The position numbers were made by a program, and so were the translations under genes. Below, one piece after another: positions 14,698 through 23,074 of a stretch of 25,501 bases of DNA. Numbering within the stretch: the stretch's first letter is position 1; every line of letters starts with the position of its first letter. The notes beneath the pieces were generated by a model that was given only the letters and a program-made list of their open reading frames with translations, was not told the origin of the DNA and did not search any database. The stretch is from positions 1 to 25,501 of the IMG/VR virus record IMGVR_UViG_3300035698_002175; one strand, given 5' to 3'. Source of the stretch: a virus.

Positions 14698-15291
14698 CTA
14701 TATTCTTCTAAGGTAATTAGTTAAGACTTCCGCATACGCTTGCGCTGCTTGAGGACCATACTGTTGTGCAATGTTTCTTGATACCTGTGAATTAGGATCT
14801 TGTAGAGCATTAAGATACTGTTCTCCTTTAGCTTTGTCTACACCTATCTCTCGGGATATATCATTAGCCATAGTCATCTTAGCCTGTGCCTGAGGATCAG
14901 GTTGAGATGTATTTTGTCTAGGCATGACATCAGATGCGTTAGCTTGGGTATTCTTATTACCCCTATCCCAGGGCCATCTCCACGGCTCTTTAGTGTCCTC
15001 TTGATCGCCCAACCTTTCTGCAAGATCCATTTCAATCTTACTAGCATTCGCTGTCTTATACCTAGCATCAGCATCATACCAATCTTTCATCATACCATAT
15101 TTGGATTTCTGCAGTGCGAGTTCATTTCCATATTTGAACTTCTCTTTCTCAAGTTCAGTCTGTGCTTTAAGTTCAGCTTTCTTCTGAGAACTGTAAGAGT
15201 CAGCTACACCTTTTAAAAACGAAGCCGTTACATTAGGACCTGCTGTCTCACCTAAGTTATATTTGTCTGATTCGATTTGCTTGTATCCCAT
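14698..15291 (-). CDS. Pilot/internal virion protein candidate, helical
   Basis: A 197-residue protein dominated by charged helix. The region about 36-95 (SSQKKAELKAQTELEKEKFK onward) is a probable coiled coil; a Pro/Asn/Gln-rich linker about 108-136 is followed by an Ala/Gln-rich helical end. No signal peptide or membrane span is seen. It sits between a glycine-rich pilot-like gene (3 nt upstream) and the giant ejection protein, the usual place of small ejection proteins such as T7 gp14/gp15 or P22 gp7/gp20 analogues. The ribosome-binding site lies in the last codons of the upstream gene. The role is inferred from position and composition, not from a family match. Confidence 0.85.
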   Translation of the reverse strand: MGYKQIESDKYNLGETAGPNVTASFLKGVADSYSSQKKAELKAQTELEKEKFKYGNELALQKSKYGMMKDWYDADARYKTANASKIEMDLAERLGDQEDTKEPWRWPWDRGNKNTQANASDVMPRQNTSQPDPQAQAKMTMANDISREIGVDKAKGEQYLNALQDPNSQVSRNIAQQYGPQAAQAYAEVLTNYLRRI

Positions 15292-15294
15292 GAT

Positions 15295-16029
15295 TTATCC
15301 TCCCCATATTGAATTTGAATAATTTGGTTGATAAGATGACCCAGTATATCCCTGACTTAAACCCTGGTCACCCCATGTAGAGTTACCATAAGAACCAGCG
15401 TCTCCAAAAACATTACTAGCTGTCGATGTATTCGAACCAGAACTAAACATATTAGTCACACCATTAAGTACATCACCCCATGGTACGCTACCAGCGGCCT
15501 GACCAAGCGCTCCCATAGCATCAGCTCCACCTTCACCACCATTAGCAACTTGGTAAGGTCCAAGTACACTTGACTGAGGTCCCTGAGGCATCATCATACT
15601 ATAGTAAGGCAACGTCTTGGCAGCCTCCCTCGAAACCTCAATACCTTGCCCTGCTATATATTCATCTATCTGCATAGACTTGTCAGAGTATTCCTGCATA
15701 GCACGTTCAGTACCAGCCATTGTAGACTTAGGACCCACGCCTGTAGCAGCGCCTGCTGAACGTATATTATCCATAACCCCTGGCCCACCCATAGGACGAC
15801 CATAGAATGTCTCGTTAAGGCCCCTTTGCATACCTTGCTTGACTATGGGGGCTCTTTTCTCCCACCACTGAGGAGCATTACCCTCTGATAACGACTGTAG
15901 TTGTTGCGATAGATAATCAGACGTTAACTGCATACGAGGTTCTGTAAAAGAATATTGCTTAGGATAGATTACCTGAGCCTGCGTAGACGATCCCCCTCCA
16001 CCACCACCGAACATATCAAATAAACCCAT
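15295..16029 (-). CDS. Pilot/ejection protein candidate with MGLFDMFGGGGG start
   Basis: A 244-residue protein starting MGLFDMFGGGGGGSS, a start often seen in phage internal virion or DNA-transfer proteins. The middle is helical with PQWWEKRAPIVKQGMQRGLN; the last 80 residues are Gly/Ser/Asn/Tyr-rich and probably disordered. AGGAGG lies 5 nt before the ATG. It is followed 3 nt later by the coiled-coil pilot candidate and then the giant protein, so the three probably form the ejectosome set. No enzymatic motif is visible. A tail adaptor is the alternative. Confidence 0.87.
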   Translation of the reverse strand: MGLFDMFGGGGGGSSTQAQVIYPKQYSFTEPRMQLTSDYLSQQLQSLSEGNAPQWWEKRAPIVKQGMQRGLNETFYGRPMGGPGVMDNIRSAGAATGVGPKSTMAGTERAMQEYSDKSMQIDEYIAGQGIEVSREAAKTLPYYSMMMPQGPQSSVLGPYQVANGGEGGADAMGALGQAAGSVPWGDVLNGVTNMFSSGSNTSTASNVFGDAGSYGNSTWGDQGLSQGYTGSSYQPNYSNSIWGG

Positions 16030-16047
16030 GTCTTCCTCCTCTTATTA

Positions 16048-16509
16048 TTATATCACAGCTCCGTATGATCCTGCTGCAGAACCCCACGCTTCAAGCTCAC
16101 CTAAATATAGATATGAAGAACATCCTCCATAAGGATTACCACAACCATTACCTGTTGTAAAAAACTTTATTGCCGTGCAAGTAGGCCAGCTACCTGCAGC
16201 GGCCTTGTTGCCAGTTGGATTATCTTCTGACCATACAGTTGCCCACCCACCATCTGTGTACAACGATATATTGCCTGTACCACCGCCATATTCTCTAACA
16301 GCTGTAAAATTTAATCCTTTAATCTCTGTTATAAGTGGTGCTGTTCCAGCAAATGTAACTGTTACAGACCAATCAACTGCACACGTACTATTGGAAGCAC
16401 TGCAACCACCACCGCATTGTGTAGCTGTGTCGCCATCATTAACGTTATCTTCACTGCTACAATTAACAGATGTAACGCTACCAGCTAGTGACCAATTAAC
16501 CAATCCCAT
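16048..16509 (-). CDS. Cys-rich discoidin-like (F5/8 type C) putative carbohydrate-binding protein
   Basis: A 153-residue beta-rich protein. The layout suits an F5/8 type C/discoidin beta-sandwich: a start with WSLAGSVTSVNCSSEDNVND, a strand with WSVTVTFAG, the segment ITEIKGLNFTAVREYGGGTG, ISLYTDGGWATVW and an end YLYLGELEAWG. Such folds often bind sugars. Seven cysteines (17, 32, 36, 43, 111, 123, 130) are unusual for a virion protein folded in the cytoplasm and may bind metal or form disulfides after release. No signal peptide. Located after the nozzle-like gene and two small partners, so a tail-tip or capsid decoration with receptor-binding role is inferred. Overlaps the previous gene by 14 nt. 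Confidence 0.85.
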   Translation of the reverse strand: MGLVNWSLAGSVTSVNCSSEDNVNDGDTATQCGGGCSASNSTCAVDWSVTVTFAGTAPLITEIKGLNFTAVREYGGGTGNISLYTDGGWATVWSEDNPTGNKAAAGSWPTCTAIKFFTTGNGCGNPYGGCSSYLYLGELEAWGSAAGSYGAVI

Positions 16510-16693
16510 TGTTCTCCTGTATATTAGTTATCCAAGATGTATTTACAGCTACATTATGTATCTGTCTTATGGTATCGCTACAACTACCACCATTACCTTT
16601 TGGTCTCAAGAGACTACACAGGTTAGAAAGAGTTCCATTGTATTCAATCTCAATAGCCTCACCCCATACAAAACCTATGATATATTTCTTCAT
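16496..16693 (-). CDS. Small hypothetical virion-region protein
   Basis: A 65-residue protein coupled on both sides: ATGA with the upstream gene and a 14-nt overlap with the discoidin-like gene. It begins with a strand pair (KKYIIGFVWGEAIEIEYNG) and has two cysteines (26 and 38). There is no membrane segment or known motif. It may be a short partner or chaperone of the neighbouring surface proteins, which is inferred only from its position. Confidence 0.75.
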   Translation of the reverse strand: MKKYIIGFVWGEAIEIEYNGTLSNLCSLLRPKGNGGSCSDTIRQIHNVAVNTSWITNIQENNGIG

Positions 16694-17247
16694 CCTATCT
16701 CCAATTCTATCGTTAAATCAGATCCAGCTACTGTCGAACCCACTTGATCTATATCTATAGTAATTTCATCTCCGACTGCTACTGTTGTTGTATCGAAACT
16801 AGTCTGAGTATCCTCATTGGAACCCGTTGTTACTGTCAATCTATTAGCTTGCGTAGTAGCCCATATACTTGTACCACCAATATTAATATCAACAATAAGA
16901 CTAGCGTCTGTTGGTGCTGTCTTAGAGTAAGCTCTAGCCCATAGTATCGTACCAGAAAACCTTGATTCTATGTTGGCGCTCTGCTCAGTACCCGTTGATA
17001 AAGCACTTGCCACAAACCACAAGAATATATGTCCACCTTGCAACGATAGGAGTGTACCCTTAGTTGTCTTGATATACGCACCAGTGTTACCACTACCATC
17101 ATCCTTTAGAACTATCTCACCTTGTGTAGTATTGGCAGCCGTAGGTGTCTCTGTAACAAAACGTATAGCCGTAGCCTTCTCCTCAATATTACTTATGATC
17201 TTCTGTAGGTCAGGATCTGTTATTTTGTCTACGCTGTCTATGCTCAT
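16690..17247 (-). CDS. Tail-associated beta-sandwich protein
   Basis: A 185-residue protein. Residues 1-30 form a helix (possible oligomerisation or attachment), then comes a segment common in phage tail proteins (VTETPTAANTTQGEIVLKDD, then YIKTTKGTLLSL), and from about residue 85 a jelly-roll-like domain (FSGTILWARAYSKTAPTD, SLIVDINIGGTSIW, IDIDQVGSTVAGSDLTIELE) of the kind found in tail appendages and decoration proteins. The start overlaps the nozzle-like gene's stop as TAATG. Probable tail or fibre component; the receptor is unknown. Confidence 0.85.
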   Translation of the reverse strand: MSIDSVDKITDPDLQKIISNIEEKATAIRFVTETPTAANTTQGEIVLKDDGSGNTGAYIKTTKGTLLSLQGGHIFLWFVASALSTGTEQSANIESRFSGTILWARAYSKTAPTDASLIVDINIGGTSIWATTQANRLTVTTGSNEDTQTSFDTTTVAVGDEITIDIDQVGSTVAGSDLTIELEIG

Positions 17248-20200
17248 TATATTAGTATTGGTTGTTGTGTGTAAAGACCTTTCACTTCCTTTAATGTGAA
17301 GTCTTCTAAGTCATTCTTATATATCATAAAGTTTATTTCTCTACCAGTAGCTATCGACGGGAAGAACGACTCCCATCGTGTAGGATAATCAGCAAGAGAT
17401 ACAGTAAAAGATTTCTCACCTGTAGTATCAGGATCAAATTCGTCATACTTGTTTCCAGTGCTATCGCTACCTGGTATGTCTACCTTCCAAAAAACTGTAT
17501 ACGATTGAGTGGCAATATTACTTGTACGATGCCATACTGCTATCTTCTTGAATATCTTATCAGCCATAGGAGTATCAAAATTCCTGAATCCTATTAGATA
17601 CTTATACTCTACAGCCGTTTCAACCTTAGTGAGTTCTTTATTATATGTCACCTTAACAACAAACCCATTAGTGAAATATACTTTGGGGTTAGAAGAAGCA
17701 GTATCTGCAGCAGTGAACGCTATGGCATATTCTAACCATATGTTAGCTGTATTGTTTATTGTGCTACCATTTGGATTTGTATATGTGTTACTACCAGCAT
17801 CTTCATCCCATGCTTTATACTTCACAGTAGTACCTGCGTCACTATAAGCAATAGCAGCGCCACCAGAAGTAAGCGATAAAGTAAATTTAGAGGTTGTACT
17901 AACAGACTCTATATAATACATATGGTTGTCATCAAAGTTTGTAGGAGGTGTTGTACTAGCACTAAGATTAACTCTATCTCCTATGGATAACCCATGGACG
18001 GCTCCCGTAGTAAACTCAGCCTCTCCACCTGCGTTAGCACATGTCGCAGCTGTTGAAGCCAAGGCCGATGCAGTAGCGCCTGTACGAATAAAGAACTGCA
18101 CATCATCGCTGGCACCTTTGCTCTCATTCCAGTATATCTTCAATAGACTATCAGAGTTTATTGATAACTGTGAAGACTCCCACACACCCTCCGTAGCTGA
18201 TGTGGATAGAGCTGAGTTATAGTCTTTCATCTGACCCAACACAGCTGTCACGAGCTTCACTGACGTATTGTTATATAGACCTTTACCTTGAATTTCATAT
18301 ATATCTACCATCACAGTAGTATTATGATCGGCTGATGCCGTAGCTGTTACAGTTATTCTAATAGCTGTTACTGCCGTATAAGTAGCAGTCTTGGTACCTT
18401 CCCAATCTGTATAGTCAGTTCTTCCCGTAGTCTCAGATACTCTAGTAGTCCAGCTACCATCGTAAGTTTCTATAGTGAAAGCTGTCGAGCCACTAGGTGC
18501 TGAACTATAGTCATCAGTCTGAGCCTTAGCTCCTGCTTTATAAGGTATAGACGTTATAGTTCTAGCTTTATCAAACGTATGTGTAGCTATTACTGTTTTA
18601 CTTATTGTTCCACCTCCAGCATCCTGCTGGTCATGTTGAGATGTAGCATCATCACCATCATGACCGTAAGCTCCATTAGTACCACCGCTATATACATGTG
18701 TAGTGCTAGTAACATTGATGAAGTCAACACCATATGCAGTAGCACCACCATCAACTGTACTATCATCAAGTGCCGTCTTAAGATATTTATCATCAAACGC
18801 TTGAGTAACTTCTATAAATCCACTGCTATCTTCTGCGTATGTAACTGCTGTACCAGTAGCAGTGAACGCAACTGCCGTTCCCCCAATATCAGTAGCAACT
18901 TGAAATGTATTAGTAGCCTTGCCAACCACATAGTAGACTGTACCTGAAGTAATACCTGTTGGCAATGTAGTAGCTTTAAATGTTACTTGATCTCCGTTAT
19001 CCATACCGTGGCCTGCATCAGTAAAGATTGATCCAGCTACGGTAGCTACACAAGCATTGAACGTGAACGTAGTGCCATAGTAAGGACAGTATATCTGTTT
19101 AGTAACACTACCATCCCACGTATCTGATTCACCGACCTTCTGTATGAATCTGAATTGAGCTTGATTGTCTAATGTGTCTCCAACTCCAGTACCTGTATCT
19201 GGAAATGCTGTAAACGTACCACCGACTGTATCAGGATCAGAATGTATTTTGACATAATATCCGTCAGCTGTGTTCAGCCAACCAGCAGGATTAGATGATT
19301 GATTATACATTACAATAGCACCACTAGGAAACTCAGTAGTTGTACAAGAAGAAGATTTAAACATCCTGTAATTAATGAAGCTTAATATCTGTTTATCTTC
19401 CGTAGCATCACTGGATACACCCACGGTACTATTAGTTCCAACTGCTACAGTATCATCTATCTTGATAAAATTATCATCTTCAGTAGTAATTTCTTCCCAT
19501 CCAGCACCAGGATTTAAATCTGCACTACTCCAGAATATACATACGTTATCTGGTATTGTAGATGCAGACGCAGTAGATCCGATTTCTATGTATGGAGACG
19601 CTTCAGTTCCACCTATGAAACAATTATTTGATGTGCCTTCCACACACTGTGTCTTAGTATACAATCTGTACGTCAATTCAGATTGCTCAGCTTTATATAT
19701 CCAGCCTTGTGTACTGCTACCATAATATAGTTCGCCAGCTTCGTCATCTCCCGTGTTAGAAGAGAAGCAGTTGACACCGTGGTTGTTCCCATTAGAGTCA
19801 TCACCGAGTATATCTATACCTAAAGCTTGACGTTTAAAATTGTACCTACCAACTGAACCATGATACGTAGGAGCTACTGTAGCGTCAGCATATGCCCACA
19901 ACAATATACCTTTCTGAGTCCAGTGTGATACTACATCGCTGTATGAACTTGTCAATATTTCGGATGTATCAAATTCATCTATGATAGGAGTAGCATTCAT
20001 ACCATCAAATTTATACCAATGATCCCAACCTAAAAACATAATACCATATGGTGTCTGAGCAATAGACCACTGTGCAGGACATCCTACAAAAGCTATAGGA
20101 TCATCTGCGTACCATGTAGTAGGATCAGCTCCTGAGGTAGCTGTAGTGATATGTAACTTACGGATAGTATTCTTCTTGATGCATACCATAGTTCCCAACT

Positions 20201-21161
20201 GAATAGGTATACCGCTTATCTCATCACCATCATTAGGCTCTATCTGCATATAGTCTAAATTCGTGGTCTGTCTAATATAATGAGGCAGATACGGAGCAGA
20301 ATAATAAATGTTATTTGGATTGTCTGGATCACCAGTTACAAACAACCGTTCTCTATGTAACTTCAACTGTGTACCTATCGGCATAACATCAGCTATCGAA
20401 GGATATGCAGTAGCTGTAGTATCTGCTATATCATCAGTATATGTGCTAGTAGTATTATCAGCTATCAATGCTATCCTGTAAAGAGAGCTACCATCACCCT
20501 CAACTCTCCATATCTCACGAGCTAAAGTGTCAGTAGGACCTAACGGTATGTTAGAAAGACTTACCTTCCTAGTAGCAGTAGCCGTGGTGACAGTGTTACT
20601 CACCGCACCTGTAATACCTGTACGTGTACCTGAACCATCTGCTGCCGTATTAAATGTAACAGCATAGTAATAGTCAGCATCATTATCAAGATTCGTACCA
20701 CCTGAAGCTAAGACAGCCTTACACGAACCAAGTTCCCAAGTCACATCATCTGAACCATCATAGCACCAGATGTCATCATATCCGTTACTAACCATGAGTA
20801 TATCTTTATAAGTTACAAAAGAACATCTTTTACCTGAAGTCAATCCTGTACGAATGGCGGTACCTGTACCTGTCGAGTCATCTCCAACATATGCAGTTGT
20901 GCCGCACACTCCTATCTCTTTACCAGCGCCACCTGTACTTGTGTAATACCTATACAATCCCACTATCGGGCTCGAAGAAAACGCTGTAGTGTTATAAAAA
21001 CTTATAGCAGCACGCTTAGCTATAGCTCCAGGTTCTTGCTCAAATCTACAATTCTGTGCTATCTCAACCCACTTCTGTTTGAGTTCAAGGTCTTCAACCT
21101 TATTGTTCATTCCAGGAAGCGTCTTGATGTACCATTGCTGTATTTGATCAGTTAAGCTCAT
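17247..21161 (-). CDS. Large tail-nozzle-like protein (T7 gp12/P22 gp10 type) with appended repeat domains
   Basis: A 1,304-residue beta-rich protein. The N-terminal 450 residues match the general pattern of podovirus nozzle/stabilisation proteins: KWVEIAQNCRFEQEPGAIAKR near 29-49, the propeller-like LKLHRERLFVTGDPDN then YYSAPYLPHYI near 258-290, NTIRKLHI near 327 and CPAQWSIAQTPYGIMFLGWD near 355-375. The C-terminal part adds surface domains, including two copies of a module found in many phage proteins and resembling E1 FCCH-type repeats (GHGMDNGDQVTFKATTLPTG near 715; HGLSIGDRVNLSASTTPP near 1052), each followed by a YY-containing strand. It is much longer than T7 gp12 (about 800 residues), so the extra 500 residues are probably exposed. 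It lies just downstream of the connector-like gene. Nozzle assignment is by pattern; symmetry is unknown. Confidence 0.88.
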   Translation of the reverse strand: MSLTDQIQQWYIKTLPGMNNKVEDLELKQKWVEIAQNCRFEQEPGAIAKRAAISFYNTTAFSSSPIVGLYRYYTSTGGAGKEIGVCGTTAYVGDDSTGTGTAIRTGLTSGKRCSFVTYKDILMVSNGYDDIWCYDGSDDVTWELGSCKAVLASGGTNLDNDADYYYAVTFNTAADGSGTRTGITGAVSNTVTTATATRKVSLSNIPLGPTDTLAREIWRVEGDGSSLYRIALIADNTTSTYTDDIADTTATAYPSIADVMPIGTQLKLHRERLFVTGDPDNPNNIYYSAPYLPHYIRQTTNLDYMQIEPNDGDEISGIPIQLGTMVCIKKNTIRKLHITTATSGADPTTWYADDPIAFVGCPAQWSIAQTPYGIMFLGWDHWYKFDGMNATPIIDEFDTSEILTSSYSDVVSHWTQKGILLWAYADATVAPTYHGSVGRYNFKRQALGIDILGDDSNGNNHGVNCFSSNTGDDEAGELYYGSSTQGWIYKAEQSELTYRLYTKTQCVEGTSNNCFIGGTEASPYIEIGSTASASTIPDNVCIFWSSADLNPGAGWEEITTEDDNFIKIDDTVAVGTNSTVGVSSDATEDKQILSFINYRMFKSSSCTTTEFPSGAIVMYNQSSNPAGWLNTADGYYVKIHSDPDTVGGTFTAFPDTGTGVGDTLDNQAQFRFIQKVGESDTWDGSVTKQIYCPYYGTTFTFNACVATVAGSIFTDAGHGMDNGDQVTFKATTLPTGITSGTVYYVVGKATNTFQVATDIGGTAVAFTATGTAVTYAEDSSGFIEVTQAFDDKYLKTALDDSTVDGGATAYGVDFINVTSTTHVYSGGTNGAYGHDGDDATSQHDQQDAGGGTISKTVIATHTFDKARTITSIPYKAGAKAQTDDYSSAPSGSTAFTIETYDGSWTTRVSETTGRTDYTDWEGTKTATYTAVTAIRITVTATASADHNTTVMVDIYEIQGKGLYNNTSVKLVTAVLGQMKDYNSALSTSATEGVWESSQLSINSDSLLKIYWNESKGASDDVQFFIRTGATASALASTAATCANAGGEAEFTTGAVHGLSIGDRVNLSASTTPPTNFDDNHMYYIESVSTTSKFTLSLTSGGAAIAYSDAGTTVKYKAWDEDAGSNTYTNPNGSTINNTANIWLEYAIAFTAADTASSNPKVYFTNGFVVKVTYNKELTKVETAVEYKYLIGFRNFDTPMADKIFKKIAVWHRTSNIATQSYTVFWKVDIPGSDSTGNKYDEFDPDTTGEKSFTVSLADYPTRWESFFPSIATGREINFMIYKNDLEDFTLKEVKGLYTQQPILI

Positions 21162-21170
21162 GTATTATCC

Positions 21171-21836
21171 TCACTTGTTACGATAGTTTCTCATCGGAGT
21201 ATCGTCGTCTGCTTCGTTTTCCTTGTCACGTTCAATCTGGTACTTAGCAATCTTCTTATCATATTTAGACATTGCGTCATTGCCCTTATCTCCATACCCT
21301 CTAGTCTCAAATCCAAGTGCTGCCACATAATCTACTATAGCTTTCTGTAGGGTATCTGGTATTCCTGTTGGATTGTCACTATCAGAAGTCATGTTCGTAT
21401 ATGTTTTAGCATACTCAACATCCATATAATCAGTACCAGCGTTCGTAGAATTAGGTTTAGGATATAGCCCTAAGATATCTTCTTCCATACTAGCATAATA
21501 TGATATAGGTGTAGAGTCATTAGCACTCTTCCACCCACGATTATCAGCAGATAACCTGTCCTTGGTAGTCTTAGTCAGCTTAACCCACGTCTTTCCCTCT
21601 TGATAGAACCATATAGCAAGGACAGATACAGGACTAGTCAGGCTAGATGTGATCGTATACTCACCAGTACTCTCTACCGATGTGACATCACCACTCGTCT
21701 TAATACATTTTGTCTCATAAGCTACCTGACGACCAGCATCATCTATCCAATCATTAAGCTCAGTATCAGTCCAGAAAGAAGAAGTAGTTTCACCAAGTCT
21801 CTTGCGTATTAAAGCTCTTATCCTAGTCCGTGTCAT
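21171..21836 (-). CDS. Head-tail connector/adaptor-like protein
   Basis: A 221-residue protein. It begins with a basic helix and TRTRIRALIRKRLGETTSSF, then WTDTELNDWIDDAGRQVAYE, the layout seen in phage adaptor proteins in which a short helical bundle docks on the portal. The middle is a beta domain (YTITSSLTSPVSVLAIWFYQ ... ILGLYPKP) and the C-terminal part is helical (LQKAIVDYVAALGFE) with a charged tail. Position directly before the nozzle-like gene matches T7 gp11/P22 gp4-type connectors. The ATG at 21836 has AGGAG 5-6 nt upstream. The gene is clear; the adaptor role is a moderate-confidence call. Confidence 0.85.
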   Translation of the reverse strand: MTRTRIRALIRKRLGETTSSFWTDTELNDWIDDAGRQVAYETKCIKTSGDVTSVESTGEYTITSSLTSPVSVLAIWFYQEGKTWVKLTKTTKDRLSADNRGWKSANDSTPISYYASMEEDILGLYPKPNSTNAGTDYMDVEYAKTYTNMTSDSDNPTGIPDTLQKAIVDYVAALGFETRGYGDKGNDAMSKYDKKIAKYQIERDKENEADDDTPMRNYRNK

Positions 21837-21844
21837 TATCTCTC

Positions 21845-22573
21845 CTAAGTGTTATAAATATAGCATCCACAGTTTGGGCAACCTGAATACTCTGTATCAC
21901 CACGCACAAACATCCCATCATCGTGTACTGCATTGATCGTCATGCCCGTAAATGTCGTACCTGTCTTACCAGTATAACTATATTGAACGTTGCGTGGTGC
22001 CCCTGTAACGGACGTTACGGTACCATTTGCATCTTGTCTATAAGTCGTACCATCTGATTGATACGCTGTAGTCGAAGCTAACCTAGTATCTATATCGAAT
22101 ATACGGATATATTCTTTGACTGTCCACGTACCAGTAGCATCGTCAGCCACATATGGTATGCTTATATCGAACGAGTCAGTCTTAATATTGTCTATAGGAA
22201 ACTCACCATCATAGTTTGTAGTGCTCGATATTAAAACCTTACCACCCTTTAACCCATGAGCTACAGATGTAACAGTAGTCCTATTACGTCCGCCAGTGGC
22301 GTATGCTGTTATGGCTCCAGTATCAGGAGTCTTGAACTGAGACGTACTATCTACTGTTAAAGCTATATCACCTGATGCTGTAGCTCCATTCAACTGAGTA
22401 TAAGGTTGCAACCAACCATTACCTAGTCGGCTACCCTTAGGGCTATGAGTGTCTCTATCAAGATTACACACGAACCCACAATGCTGACAATATATATATC
22501 TATCATCTGCTGGAAATACTGTCTCAGAGTTGAGTCCATATTTTACTGTAGTACTAGGTATTCTTCTACTCAT
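21845..22573 (-). CDS. Virion-region protein with zinc-binding Cys pairs at both ends
   Basis: A 242-residue protein. Cysteines near the start (Cys29-x2-Cys32-x3-Cys36, YCQHCGFVC) and at the end (Cys232-x2-Cys235-x-Cys237, CPNCGC) can be brought together as one zinc ribbon closing the chain. Between them lie beta-sandwich-like stretches (SGDIALTVDSTSQFK, VTSVAHGLKGGKVLISS, SFDISIPYVADDATGTWTV). The second stretch resembles the repeat modules of the nozzle-like protein. There is no signal peptide or catalytic motif. It is placed between small virion genes and the connector-like gene, so a minor structural component is likely. Confidence 0.87.
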   Translation of the reverse strand: MSRRIPSTTVKYGLNSETVFPADDRYIYCQHCGFVCNLDRDTHSPKGSRLGNGWLQPYTQLNGATASGDIALTVDSTSQFKTPDTGAITAYATGGRNRTTVTSVAHGLKGGKVLISSTTNYDGEFPIDNIKTDSFDISIPYVADDATGTWTVKEYIRIFDIDTRLASTTAYQSDGTTYRQDANGTVTSVTGAPRNVQYSYTGKTGTTFTGMTINAVHDDGMFVRGDTEYSGCPNCGCYIYNT

Positions 22574-22583
22574 TGATATCCTT

Positions 22584-22796
22584 TTATTCGTAAACTATTA
22601 ATACTGAACCAGCCGCATCAAATATATCTATAGTCAACCCGTTACTAAATGGTGTCCCGTAGAAGTCTATATCTGTAAAATCTGTTTTAGTATCCATTGC
22701 ACCTGTTTCCCAAATCTTTGTTCCACCAGTTGTCAGTCCATCATATAAACGAATGTTACAAGTTTTAGTTGCAGCGCCTATAACTACCAGCTCCAT
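22584..22796 (-). CDS. Small beta-rich hypothetical protein
   Basis: A 70-residue protein with strand-turn-strand pattern (ELVVIGAATKTCNIRLYDGL ... GLTIDIFDAAGSVLIVYE), consistent with a small jelly-roll fragment or capsid/tail decoration. It overlaps the preceding gene by 13 nt and has AAGGAT just before the ATG. With its neighbour (22784-23074), which is also small and beta-rich, it may form a pair of decoration or tail proteins. This is inferred from size and context. Confidence 0.8.
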   Translation of the reverse strand: MELVVIGAATKTCNIRLYDGLTTGGTKIWETGAMDTKTDFTDIDFYGTPFSNGLTIDIFDAAGSVLIVYE

Positions 22797-23074
22797 ATCC
22801 TTACGTCATCTCCACCAGCGTCACCTTTAACATAAACACCATTGCGACCCTTAGTAGTAAACGACATCGTTTCTCTTGGTTTAATCTCACCCTCAAGTGT
22901 AGCACCATCAAATGATACTTGTACTGGATCCGATTCAGAATCGTTGCTTACAGTTATATGATGCATATCAAAACCAAATGATTTCTTCACATATAGATTG
23001 GTAACGTTATATTCTATATAATACGCTACCGCACCTGCAGAGTTCCTCACAAGATTGCTGTTAAATTGACCCAT
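22784..23074 (-). CDS. Small beta-rich virion-type protein
   Basis: A 96-residue protein from the ATG at 23074, which overlaps the stop of the repeat protein as TAATG; the longer open frame from 23095 has no ribosome-binding site. The sequence alternates strands (AVAYYIEYNVTNLYVKK, HHITVSNDSESDPVQVSFDG, ETMSFTTKGRNGVYVKGDAG) and ends DDVRIWSW. It looks like a compact beta-sandwich, as in decoration or tail-completion proteins. No family is assigned. Confidence 0.82.
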   Translation of the reverse strand: MGQFNSNLVRNSAGAVAYYIEYNVTNLYVKKSFGFDMHHITVSNDSESDPVQVSFDGATLEGEIKPRETMSFTTKGRNGVYVKGDAGGDDVRIWSW

